DNA of 10,019 nt, taken from assembly GCA_003573635.1 (NCBI GenBank), contig QUTJ01031139.1, positions 1 through 10,019 on the forward strand. Direction: 5' to 3'. Positions 1-7,339 of this stretch are shown here, one piece after another. The DNA comes from Goniomonas avonlea (taxonomy: Eukaryota > Cryptophyceae > Goniomonadida > Goniomonadaceae). Both the position numbers and the translations under genes were made by a program. Below the pieces are notes generated by a model, which saw nothing but the letters and a program-made list of their open reading frames with translations, was not told where the DNA came from and did not search any database. Position 1 is the first letter of the stretch. The number at the start of each line of letters is the position of its first letter.

Positions 1-23
1 AGAGAGAGAGAGAGAGAGAGAGA
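1..23. repeat. (AG)n microsatellite
   Basis: Eleven AG dinucleotides plus one A open the window, followed directly by a short G run. The true left edge lies outside the window. Confidence 0.95.
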
Positions 24-788
24 TGGGGGGGTGTGAGATGGTGGGTTCAGGCTGCCTTGAGGCCGCAAGGCTCAAGCAGGTCGCACAGACCGCTCGGTTT
101 CTGATCCGCTGGATCACGCCTGTTTGCTGCGTCCATTCTCGTGAGCGAGGCGGAACTTGCGGATGTCAATCTTCTGTAACACCAGCAAAGTGCTCACCCA
201 AGCGGCGCGTTCGCTCTGAGCAGCCGTTTCCTGTGGCGGAGAACATTCCATGTCGCATCTCGCCCACGCAGCAGTTAATTTGTGGCGGTGGGCGGCTGCG
301 CCGATCCGGGTCATTTAAAATATCTATCAACGGGTATTCTGTTTAGACATTTTGCTTCCCGCCAGGTCCGGTTGGTTACAGTTGGTGCTTCCATCGAACC
401 CCAACGACTTTGAATAATGACACCAAAACCGAGGCCCGAAACCGCTACTCGTGCTTGAGGTCGGTTTGGTGGCCGAATCGGCGATGGGACTGAAGGGTCA
501 CGCCGACTGGTTGTTTGTTGTTTGTTGGCAGCAGGCCCCCAACAGTTTGTTGCCTTCACCATCCGACCACATCTCGCCACAGATGGCTTGCTACCACCAG
601 TTCCTTGATGCGAGCAGGCAAGTCGTCCGTCCGAATACAAACGGAGCAGTTTTTGTGGTGGCGGCAGATTTCAACTTGATTAGAATCTGGTTTTGCGGTC
701 GCCGCCAATCCGATGATCCTTGTTCAAATTTCCCTCGATTTTGGTGACCAGCCGCACTTTAGCGTGAGGCGAGAAGCACTTGCTACTG
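24..788. other. Upstream stretch without a convincing gene
   Basis: About 765 bases precede the first well-supported gene. Several 60-120 residue open frames exist on both strands, but none shows a domain, a repeat, or a chain of in-phase splice sites. One small minus-strand frame (114-314) is listed separately at low confidence. The part nearest 788 presumably holds the promoter and 5' UTR of the gene starting at 789. I see no TATA-like box or other clear core element. An in-frame TGA at 765-767 bounds that gene's reading frame upstream. Confidence 0.6.
114..314 (-). CDS. Possible small ORF, unknown function (low confidence)
   Basis: A 66-codon ATG-to-TGA frame on the minus strand. The predicted peptide is charged and plausibly helical in its second half, around WVSTLLVLQKIDIRKFRL. 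No family is recognised, and no splice chain extends it convincingly. A 24-nt GTGAGC...TTACAG segment inside it has splice-like ends but is shorter than any intron supported elsewhere in the window. It could be the 5' exon of a gene leaving the window to the left, or a chance open frame in GC-rich DNA. Confidence 0.15.
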   Translation of the reverse strand: MTRIGAAAHRHKLTAAWARCDMECSPPQETAAQSERAAWVSTLLVLQKIDIRKFRLAHENGRSKQA

Positions 789-2856
789 ATGACTGAGGTA
801 AGTGCTGCCACCACCGAGAGTGTCCTGGGCAAGCGGCCAGCGTCGGAGGTTGCACCACCGGAGGCAAAGCCGCCCACGGATGCGCCTGTCGACACTGATG
901 CAAGCACTCCTGCGCCGGGGGACCCTCGCGCACGCCCTGCAGCCGTTGCCTCTTCCCTCGTTTCATCCCACGCCACACCCAATTTCCCTGCGGGCCAGCC
1001 CCCAGTCTTCCCTGGTGTGATGACGGCCCCAGGCCAAATGCCACAGAACCCCAACGGGATGCCTTGGTATATTAGTCATCCAGTCTACCAGCTCGGTTTG
1101 AATCACGGTCGCCTGATGGGCACCTCTCCCGCTCCTTCGATTTACCCGGGCCCACCAAGCTCTGCTACTACCACCGTGGTGAATGATCTGTCGTGCCCCA
1201 AAAAGCGCATCAAGCCGCGCGGGTTTTGGTCGGAATTTGAGAATGTGGAGCGGGAGCTTCGAAGTTTCATCGTGAAGATGGGAAACAGAATAGAGGCGGG
1301 AAGAATGCCAACACAGGTACTTCGGCACGATTTCGAGGTTTCCACATCAGATAGTCACGCTTATCACACAGAAAGAGTTGCGGGAGGGTGGTGCCAGTCC
1401 GAGCCTCAAGGAGTCCTTTCGATTGCACGGTGGCACTGCCGCGGTGGCGAAGAAAATGGGCCTCCACACTGCAGCGAAACTCATTTGCAAGGATGCACCG
1501 CGCAAGCCTCGTGGATTTTGGCAAGACTTTAGCAATGTTGAGTCTGAAACCCACAAGGTGCTTGATATGCTGGATGTGAAAGGACGGATGCCGACCCTCT
1601 GTGAACTCAAAGAGCACGGTGCGCGCCATTTTCTACATCTGAGCTGACAACTGATTTGGTCGTGTTCCTGCAGGATTAATGTCTTTGAACCACGCATACT
1701 ATGCTCACGGAGGATGTGAGCTCGTTGCTGCGCGAATGGGTCTCGCTAACGCGAGGTACCCCTCTGATCCCTTCCTTGCGGCTTGTAACCGCCTCACAGG
1801 GCTGCCGTCGCGATCGAGGATGAAAATGAGACTCCCGAGGGATCCTCCCGCCCCACTGCACGTTCGGGTGACTCAGAACGTCCAAGTGAATCATGTGCGT
1901 GCTCGATTCTGGAAGCATGTGCTTCCTTGCCAGTGTAAATATCCCCGTCATTTACGCTGTTGGTAGGTGAACGCCGTGATTCTCAATCAGCTCCGCAACC
2001 AACTATTCTGGCACGGCCCGCCCCCAACGACCCCCGCATGGCTCGCCCTGTCCCCCCACACATGATGTATCCAGCTCCTCCCCAGGGTTGGCCGATGCCG
2101 CCGCACATGATGCCTCACATGGCCGTGGCGCAGCCTGCGCCTGGACCAGGTGGTATGCCTGGCGGTCCACCAGGGCATCCTTGGGGTATGGGAGGAGGTT
2201 GGTCGTTTGGGGTCCCTGGGGTCCCGCCCATGGCAATGCCTGGGCGACCGGCGGGAGCGCCTCAAATGGCTGGCGTACCGCTCATGGGTCCTGGGATGGC
2301 TGGAACAAGGTGGGGGGTAGGGGCTGCTAAGGAGGATAATGGTGTTCCGGGAGAGGCCGGTACGTGGCCTGAAGAACTGGGGGGGGGGGGGCTTGAGGCG
2401 TAACGGAATCCTACGCAGAGACTGAGAGCGCTGAAGCGCAGCCAAATGGGGGCAAGCCCGCAGGGACACCCGCCTCACCGGTGCGTTTTTTTTGTTTTGT
2501 GTTGCCATTGTTTGGTCAATTTCCGTTGTTGTGAGAGCTTGCCAGTGGTGTCGATTAAATTGTTCATCCACAGGCTCCGGGTGTCGCTCCGGGTTGTAAA
2601 GATGCTGCTGAAGCTGTTCCCGCTCCCAGGTATGGGCTTTAGTGACATTACTTTCAACGGAGACATGCACCCGATTGTGATATTTATATCAGCAGCGTGC
2701 TTTTCACCCACTTTGCAACTTGAGGAGGCGCGTGGGTGTGCAAGCAAGTGTGCTGTGAGTGTGTGGGCGTGTGGGCGTACGTGAGTCTGGGGCGTGTCCG
2801 GGGTGTGATGAGTGTACCTGACCTGGGTTGTGCGCAGTGCGGATCGTGAACAGTGA
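789..2856 (+). CDS. PRGFW/HGG two-module protein, 8 exons, function unknown
   Basis: Exons: 789-1316, 1372-1618, 1674-1755, 1800-1894, 1967-2359, 2419-2480, 2574-2629, 2838-2856. The joined frame has 493 codons plus TGA. Every intron is GT-AG and the phases agree throughout. The start is the first ATG after an in-frame TGA at 765. Residues 1-137 are Pro/Ala-rich. Two modules follow, at about 141-207 and 220-282, each reading PRGFW, an acidic helix, GRMPT, L-[RK]-E, HGG, then VA-[KA]-[KR]-MGL. An intron falls inside each module: after MPTQ in the first, and after the KEH of the L-KEH segment in the second. Residues 340-430 are rich in Met, Pro and Gly, and the tail is Ala/Pro-rich. I recall the module from plant and algal proteins, but cannot name the family or assign a reaction. 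No signal peptide or membrane segment is visible. The first five exons are firm; the last three rest mainly on splice consensus and phase. The exon 5 acceptor could instead be at 1990. Confidence 0.72.
2379..2391. repeat. 13-nt poly(G) run inside intron 5
   Basis: Thirteen consecutive G bases lie inside the 59-nt intron 2360-2418 of the PRGFW/HGG gene. The run is prone to length error in sequencing. If it were coding, it would make a Gly stretch ending at a TAA at 2401-2403. Reading it as intron instead restores a frame to the next exon (starting at 2419). Confidence 0.9.
2630..2837 (+). other. Predicted last intron of the PRGFW/HGG gene, 208 nt
   Basis: Donor GTATGG follows CCCAG, and the chosen acceptor TGCGCAG is at 2831-2837. 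This is four to five times longer than most introns here and has a GT-rich second half. The chosen acceptor gives a six-residue last exon ending SADREQ. Acceptors at about 2691-2694 give a different short tail that stops near 2722. Both keep the frame, so the C-terminus is uncertain. Confidence 0.45.
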
Positions 2857-3098
2857 GCAATGCAGTCGCGTTGATAGCATGCCTGAAGTGGAGAGAAGTC
2901 CGAGTGGACGGGGGCTGGCTCGCCGAGTTGCTTGTGACAACGTTGGAATATTTCGTTGGGGGAGCGGGTCTCTTTCGTCACCCAAGGGGAGAGGAGCGGG
3001 TGACTGGAGATACTGCAAGGCTGTCGTTCGAGCACCAAAGGAGCAGGGGGGAAGCCGTGCCACCGAACCGCTAACTCTGCACACTTTTATACGCAAAT

Positions 3099-3104
3099 AA
3101 TAAA
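3099..3104 (+). terminator. Candidate poly(A) signal AATAAA
   Basis: AATAAA lies in a local A/T-rich patch about 245 bases after the predicted stop at 2856. No open frame with clear coding character lies between. It is a reasonable 3' end for the PRGFW/HGG gene, if this organism uses the canonical hexamer. Confidence 0.4.
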
Positions 3105-3180
3105 TCGTCTTGCGCGACCTGCGTCTGTGTGAGGGGGTGGGTGCACGTGCGCCTCGGCTCAGTTGTGTCGCTGACACCTT

Positions 3181-3280
3181 CTCTCACCTCGCCAGCACAT
3201 CTACACCACATCTCTCACCTCGCCAGCACATCTACCCCACATCTCTCTCACCTCCACACCACATCTCTCTCACCTCGGGC
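3181..3280. repeat. 31-bp minisatellite, about four copies
   Basis: Copies at 3181-3211 and 3212-3242 are 31 bp each and differ at one base. A 22-bp shortened copy (3243-3264) and a partial copy (3265-3280) follow. The unit begins CTCTCACCTCGCCAGCACAT and ends CCACAT. The strand shown is almost devoid of G. The stretch has no coding role that I can support. Confidence 0.9.
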
Positions 3281-3870
3281 AAAGGGAGGGATTCTCAGTG
3301 TAGACACACGGCACGAGTCACATACATGCCGCTCGCGCCTGTCAGTGTGCGGTGAGGGTCGCCTGGGCCCAGTTGCCCTGTAGCTATTGGTGTGGTGAAT
3401 TTTGCACCGGTGAATCCCGAAGAACTGATGACTTCAATGAGTTCTGGAGAATCAAAATTGTCGAATTCATGCCAGAATCATTGAATCTTTTCCCTACCGC
3501 ATGACAGCCCCAATCGACCGACCACAATTCTCTATATACCGGCATATGGAGAGATTATTCAAGGTACCGAGAAACTGCGGAGCTATAATTCCACCAGAAT
3601 TCCTTGTATTCACCAAATGTCCACGAATTCCAGAATTCACCAAGAATCCGCACTCGTTCCCTCCCGCATCATAGTGGCAGTCCAAAGTGAGAGAGCGAGC
3701 ACGCCCTTCATCAATAGTGAGCGTACCCCACCGTACTCGAACCTCACAAAGAATGCAACACAGAACTCACAGTGAGAGTGCAAAGTGTGTGCCAGGCGGT
3801 CAAACGCATGGCCTGTTCCTCACCCCACGTTAATGATTTTTGCCATTCACTACCGAACCCACTAGTCGGC

Positions 3871-4056
3871 ATTCACCAGAACCACTCGTTCCCTGCCACG
3901 TCACAGCGACAGTCCAAAGTGCGTCAAGGCAGTCAAGGCCAGCGCATGGCTTCGTCCGCATGTCCTCTGGAGAGGAGGAGGCGCCCTCGTGTCTCCACAC
4001 CCTGTTCATGACTGCGGCGCTGCAGAAGCACCCTAGTTCGTGGCTGCTGTTCCCAT
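3871..4056. repeat. Long repeat copy A (about 186 bp)
   Basis: Runs from ATTCACCAGAACCA to GCTGCTGTTCCCAT and aligns along its length with 4102-4281, with scattered substitutions and small indels. Shared landmarks in order are CAGTCCAAAGTG, GTCAAGG, GGAGG-GGCGCCCTC, TTCATGACTGCGG and GAAGCACCC. Confidence 0.85.
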
Positions 4057-4101
4057 GAGGATACCATCAGAAATCACCAAAGAATCCACTAGAATGACAG
4101 A

Positions 4102-4281
4102 ATTCACCAGAACCAGCTGCCGTGTCACAGTGACAGTCCAAAGTGTGTCAAGGCGGTCAAGGCGAGCGCGTGGTCCTCGTCGGCAGAGCGCACCTCCTCT
4201 GCAAAGGAGGTGGCGCCCTCTTGTGTCCGCAGCTTGTTCATGACTGCGGAAGCACCCCACGTTCGTGATTGCTGTTGCCAT
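4102..4281. repeat. Long repeat copy B (about 180 bp)
   Basis: Partner of 3871-4056, offset by about 225-231 bp. The order of landmarks is the same. About 45 bases separate the two copies. Confidence 0.85.
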
Positions 4282-4344
4282 CGTTACTCCCGTCTCCCTC
4301 ACCCCCCCGCCCCCCACTGCAGTTCCTGGGTTGAATACGAGAGA

Positions 4345-4425
4345 AGGGGGGGGCGAGCGAGAGAGAGTGAGTGAGTGAGCGATAGTGCGTGCGTGTGTGA
4401 TAGAGAAGAGAGGAGAGACTCTCGC
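4345..4425. repeat. Purine-rich simple sequence (GA / GTGA)
   Basis: GAGAGAGA, GTGAGTGAGTGAG and AGAGAAGAGAGGAGAG tracts follow one another, with an 8-G run at 4346-4353. This is low-complexity non-coding sequence. Open frames crossing it are compositional. Confidence 0.8.
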
Positions 4426-4529
4426 CCCCCTTTCGCTAATCCCGGTTCGCACAGCCAGACAACCACACAGCAGGGCCAGTGGTGCCACTGGTGGGGTGGT
4501 GGTGAGCGAGGGAGAGATCTGTCATGTGT

Positions 4530-4778
4530 TGTGTTCTCGTTTAAACTCTAAGTGTGTTTCAAACTTGAACAACACCAGCCCTGTGGTGTGTTATCGTCCA
4601 AACTCGAAAGCTGTATGGTTTTCAAACGTACCCAAAGTAATAACAGCAGTCTGTTATCGTCTAAACTCTAAAGTATGGGTTTCAAACTTACCACTGCTGT
4701 GTTGTGTTATCGTCTAAGCTCTAATGCGTTGTGTCATCGTCTAAACCCGAAGGGTGCATGGCCTTCAAACGTACCCAC
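4530..4778 (-). repeat. Tandem array duplicating an exon end plus splice donor
   Basis: Read on the minus strand, the units carry a CAG-ending stretch, then CTGCTGTT-type sequence, then a donor-like [GTACGT or GTAAGT]TTGAAA, then a TTTAGACGATAACAC block. The plus-strand word TCAAAC occurs at 4559, 4622, 4682 and 4765. The block TCGTCTAAACTCTAA recurs, with variation, at 4537, 4594, 4657, 4710 and 4737. The period is irregular, about 60-83 bp. The first unit overlaps the last codons of the MYND gene, whose open frame ends at a TAG (4721-4723) inside the array. Candidate donors sit at 4774, 4691 and near 4630. Confidence 0.8.
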
Positions 4779-6002
4779 AGCAACAACAGCAGTCCTGTGT
4801 TGAGCCGGGCTCGTCGGGTCTCTCCGAGACGCCTTGCATTGAGCGCCGCCAACAGCACTCGGCACGTTGTCGGTGGCAACAGAAACTCAACCCCGTCGCC
4901 TTGCGTCAGAAGTGCAGTCACACCACGAACTTGGTCAGCCGTGCAGGGCTTGACGGCGCTTTCCGTTGATTCTTCACCCTCTGTTAGGGGAGCCCCGCTG
5001 GGCGATGAGTGTGAGTGTGAGTGTGAGTTTCGAACCAATAGAAGGACACACGGGCCTGCACACTGCCATTGGGCTTCCAGTCTCGAGAATAGAACGTTGA
5101 TTTGCACAGGTGGTATTGGAGACGCTTTGGCGGCGACCAGAAGCCGATGCAGAAGTGATATGGAGAGCTCAGCCGCTCGTGACGAATCTCGGGAAGCCCA
5201 GGTGACATCCAAGAGGCTAAACAGCTGTGCAGTCTTCAGAGACAACGATACAAGAATTGAAACACCGACCTGAGAATCACCCCCACTTTGAAAAAATTCC
5301 TTGTTCGATGGGTGAGAGAAAAATACGTCCGGGTCCCCATCTGGGGTGGGTAGAAGGGTGCTCAAGGCTTCCAGCGCACCGGCTCTGGTGTCGAGCGATG
5401 CTGCTGCGCTTGTGGCTGCACGCAAAAGCGCATGTGGTTCATGAATTAGCGGCAACAAAATCTGTCGTTCAGAAGCAAGAGTTGCCCTGAAGTCCTCGAG
5501 GCAATCTGAAGTCTACATCACCACCAATCAAGAAACAAGCAGCACCAACCGATCAATGAGCGATCCATCCCAGGAGGTAGGGCCTTACGGTACGTATCGA
5601 TTATAGGCGCAGAATAAAGACCAAAATCCACAACCAGTTGCAGCAGCTGAGTTGTTAATTCTCTGAACGAGAGTCTCGATTCGCGAAGCAGGTGATTGAG
5701 CTTGCCTCTAGCATCCTCAGGGATATCAATGCCACTTGTATCACACAATCCCACGACCTGATAGGGTTCGTTAAACTACCAGCAGGCCGTGGCTGTCTTC
5801 ACCTTCCAGAAGCCGCACGAGCCGCGATGATCTTTCCACCCCGCCTTCTGGCAGTCTCGGTTGCAGTAATGGACCCTGCGTCGGAGGTTACGCCGAAACC
5901 AGCATAAAACCACCACCTTTTACAAGCTGTGCATCTTAACAAAGACGGTGCTGTGGTCGCGCAGTGGGCGCAAGCTTGTGCGTCCTCTTGCTGTGCCGCC
6001 AT
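4721..6002 (-). CDS. MYND zinc-finger protein with helical C-terminal region
   Basis: Exons on the minus strand: 6002-5917, 5875-5803, 5757-5589, 5505-4721, joining into 370 codons plus stop. Introns are 41, 45 and 83 nt. Residues 11-49 form a complete MYND finger with all eight zinc ligands: C11, C14, C24, C27, C33, C37, H45, C49. The first intron splits the finger between C27 and C33. MYND fingers usually bind short proline-containing peptides in partner proteins; no SET or other catalytic domain is visible here. The remainder is Leu/Ala-rich and probably helical (for example LLREsrl, ALEALSTLL, SISLLHRLLVAAK), perhaps an alpha-solenoid, but no repeat family is assigned. Two points are uncertain. 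A 45-nt in-frame segment, 5269-5225, has intron ends; removing it gives 355 aa. The C-terminus may also be wrong, because a good donor at 4774 lies in the duplicated array. The gene diverges from the AMPK beta gene. Confidence 0.8.
5004..5028. repeat. Hexanucleotide tandem encoding Ser-His repeats
   Basis: About four units of GAGTGT, plus strand. In the MYND gene's frame they encode a short Ser-His run. This suggests a variable, probably disordered loop between helical parts. Confidence 0.85.
5225..5269 (-). other. Candidate 45-nt in-frame intron in the MYND gene
   Basis: On the minus strand the segment begins GTCGGT directly after TCTCAG and ends CTGCACAG. Its length is a multiple of three and it has no in-frame stop, so the reading frame stays open either way. 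The size matches neighbouring introns (41 and 45 nt). A precedent is the 42-nt in-frame intron 6899-6940 next door. No family alignment is available here to decide. Confidence 0.5.
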
Positions 6003-6133
6003 GAGAGGCGAGTTTGATAGATTGTATTGTTGCGACTGCGTTCCTACTAGCTAGGAGCAGAAACTTAGCTTGGGTACGTAACGTTACCGGTAGGGACGAG
6101 ACATTCCGGTTTTGACTGCGTTGACTGAGCAAA
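6003..6133. promoter_or_regulatory. Shared 131-bp divergent promoter region
   Basis: This is the whole space between the start codons of the MYND gene (minus) and the AMPK beta gene (plus), so it must hold both 5' UTRs and both promoters. It contains a direct repeat GACTGCGTT at 6034-6042 and 6114-6122, and a 10-bp palindrome GTAACGTTAC at 6078-6087. No TATA box is evident. A regulatory role for these words is inference. Confidence 0.6.
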
Positions 6134-7147
6134 ATGGGCCAGTCTCAGGACAAACTCCAGCCACCCGGTGGCCCCGCAAAGGCTGGGTCCATAAGTTCCC
6201 CAGGTGGCCAATCAACAGGTAATCGTTAACAATGTGGCTGGGTTGTTCAACCTCGCGCAGAGGCCCTCAAATGTGCCGTTCCAACCACTTTTTTTTGGAC
6301 GGAGCCTGCGCAAGAGGTGTTTGTTGCAGGGTCTTACTGTGGTTGGCACACGAAAGTTTATTTACCAAAACAAGAGGATGGTAGTTTCAAGTGTGTTCTT
6401 CACATTCCTCCCGGTGCGTCCTGGAGTTCTTGTTGCCGTTTCTGAGTTTGTGCGACCAGGCAAGCATGAGTACAAGTTCATTGTTGATGGGGAGTGGCGT
6501 TGCGCACCTGGACAGCCACAAGCAAGAGACGCATCAGGAAATTTGAATAATATAGTCACTGTTGAGGAGGACAAGGCTCAGGTTCCGGAGGTTGCTGCAC
6601 CGGAGACGCCCGTTCCAGAGTTGCAAGCAGTCGACATGACCCAAAGTGAGTTGCTTGTGTCTGCAGTTTGAGCGCTCATCTCATCTCGATTTTCAGAGCC
6701 CCCTCCATCTCCTCGTTCCAGTTACGATGACTATCTTCCTCCTCCAAGTGACTTTGGCAAGGAACCGTGCGTGATCTGATGGCTACAGATGGCTCTTAAA
6801 CTCATCCACGTTACAGACGCGTGGTCCCCGCGCACCTTGGTTTCGGGCTCCTCAATGCACCATCACGGGATCCTTTGATTTTGCAAGTTCCACCACACGT
6901 AAGCTATTTTACCTTTGAATCTGCTGCTTACCCTCGTCAGGTAATGCTCAACCACGTTTACCGGTGTACCACTCTCCCTGACGGAGTGTATGCGGTGTCC
7001 TCCACTAAGCGATTCCGGAATAAGTTTGTCACGACACTATTCTACACTTGCTCCCCGGGAACCTTGGGCTGTTCACTCGCTTCGAAAGATGCTGTGTCTG
7101 CTATTCCAGCAGCCGCGGGAGGACCGTTCAAGCCAAAACACCGATGA
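6134..7147 (+). CDS. AMPK/SNF1 complex beta subunit with CBM48 glycogen-binding domain
   Basis: Exons: 6134-6218, 6261-6413, 6460-6645, 6697-6766, 6817-6898, 6941-7147; 260 aa, close to the roughly 270 aa of animal beta subunits. The beta subunit scaffolds the kinase (alpha) and nucleotide-sensing (gamma) subunits and can tether the complex to glycogen or starch. Residues 36-116 are the CBM48 domain (PTTFFW, VAGSYCGW, HEYKFIVDGEW, NNIVTV). The carbohydrate-contact positions known from rat beta1 as W100, K126, W133 and N150 correspond to W57, K85, W92 and N109; the L146 position appears to be Ser. After an acidic and Pro-rich linker, residues 165-231 are the alpha/gamma-binding domain, with VVPAHL, PPHVMLNHVY and FRNKFVTTLFY. 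About 29 extra residues follow the usual end. The N-terminus is MGQSQ, so Gly2 myristoylation is possible, though Asp at position 6 is not ideal. Introns are 42-51 nt, phases 1,1,1,2,0. The fit to the family is very strong. Confidence 0.95.
6899..6940 (+). other. 42-nt in-frame, stop-free intron in the AMPK beta gene
   Basis: GTAAGC...CGTCAG lies between the codons for His192 and Val193. It is 14 codons long with no stop, so the frame stays open across it. Reading through inserts 14 residues into the family motif HVMLNH, whereas splicing restores it exactly. Homology therefore shows that it is an intron. Confidence 0.9.
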
Positions 7148-7339
7148 TGGCCAGCACGCGTACAGTAGATTGCTAGCCTCATGGAGTTCCCTTGCAGCGG
7201 ACTCTGCTGCTGTCAAGCTGCAGTGGCAGCTGAGACTGTCATGGTGGTTACGTTGAGGGACCCGGGTGGTTGCACCTCAGCGGCCATCAAACCAACATTG
7301 TACAAGTACAATAATTTTACAAATCTTTTGCAATAGCAA
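7148..7339. other. Convergent 3' region between AMPK beta and J-domain genes
   Basis: These 192 bases hold the 3' UTRs of two converging genes. No AATAAA is seen on either strand. A compact inverted repeat, ATTGTAC-AA-GTACAAT, lies at 7297-7312, next to an A/T-rich patch (AATAATTTTACAAAT) where 3' ends could form. The assignment is inference. Confidence 0.5.

Larger units (their letters stand above)
3474..4281. repeat. Degenerate tandem repeat family with GAATTCACCA and CAGTCCAAAGTG cores
   Basis: The core CAGTCCAAAGTG occurs at 3678, 3910 and 4134, with a one-mismatch copy at 3776. A TTCCCT-CCGCAT block precedes it in several copies, the earliest recognisable near 3488. ATTCACCA-type words recur near 3608, 3630, 3871 and 4102. 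The two longest copies are listed separately. No terminal inverted repeats, transposase frame or target-site duplication was seen. This may be old satellite or local duplication in intergenic DNA. Confidence 0.75.

Noticed and set aside
311-640. 109-codon minus-strand frame upstream of the first gene
   Set aside because: No domain, no splice chain, and competing open frames on the other strand. Its stop overlaps the ATG of another weak frame, which looks coincidental.
680-1054. Minus-strand frames of 106-124 codons opposite exon 1
   Set aside because: They are antisense shadows of the Pro/Ala-rich coding exon 789-1316, which is supported by the downstream modules.
2853-3074. Plus-strand frames of 73 and 90 codons after the PRGFW/HGG gene
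   Set aside because: Two different frames are open over the same stretch, which is typical of GC-rich non-coding DNA. Neither joins in phase from the last supported donor at 2630 nor shows a domain. It is treated as 3' UTR.
4033-4488. 151-codon minus-strand open frame
   Set aside because: It lies across the degenerate repeat copies and the purine-rich simple sequence. It has no domain, and its composition is explained by the repeats.
4530-4778. CRISPR-like array
   Set aside because: The repeats are diverged, irregular in spacing, lack unique spacers of constant length, and occur in a eukaryotic gene context.
5020-5045. tRNA-like T-arm (GGTTCGAAAC on the minus strand)
   Set aside because: The flanking bases do not pair as a T-stem, no acceptor or anticodon arm is found, and the site is inside the Ser-His-coding exon of the MYND gene.
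6204-6671. 155-codon plus-strand open frame over the AMPK beta gene
   Set aside because: It follows the wrong frame through the CBM48 exon, crosses intron 6414-6459, and only then enters the true frame (HEYKFIVDGEW). The spliced model restores the full CBM48 domain.
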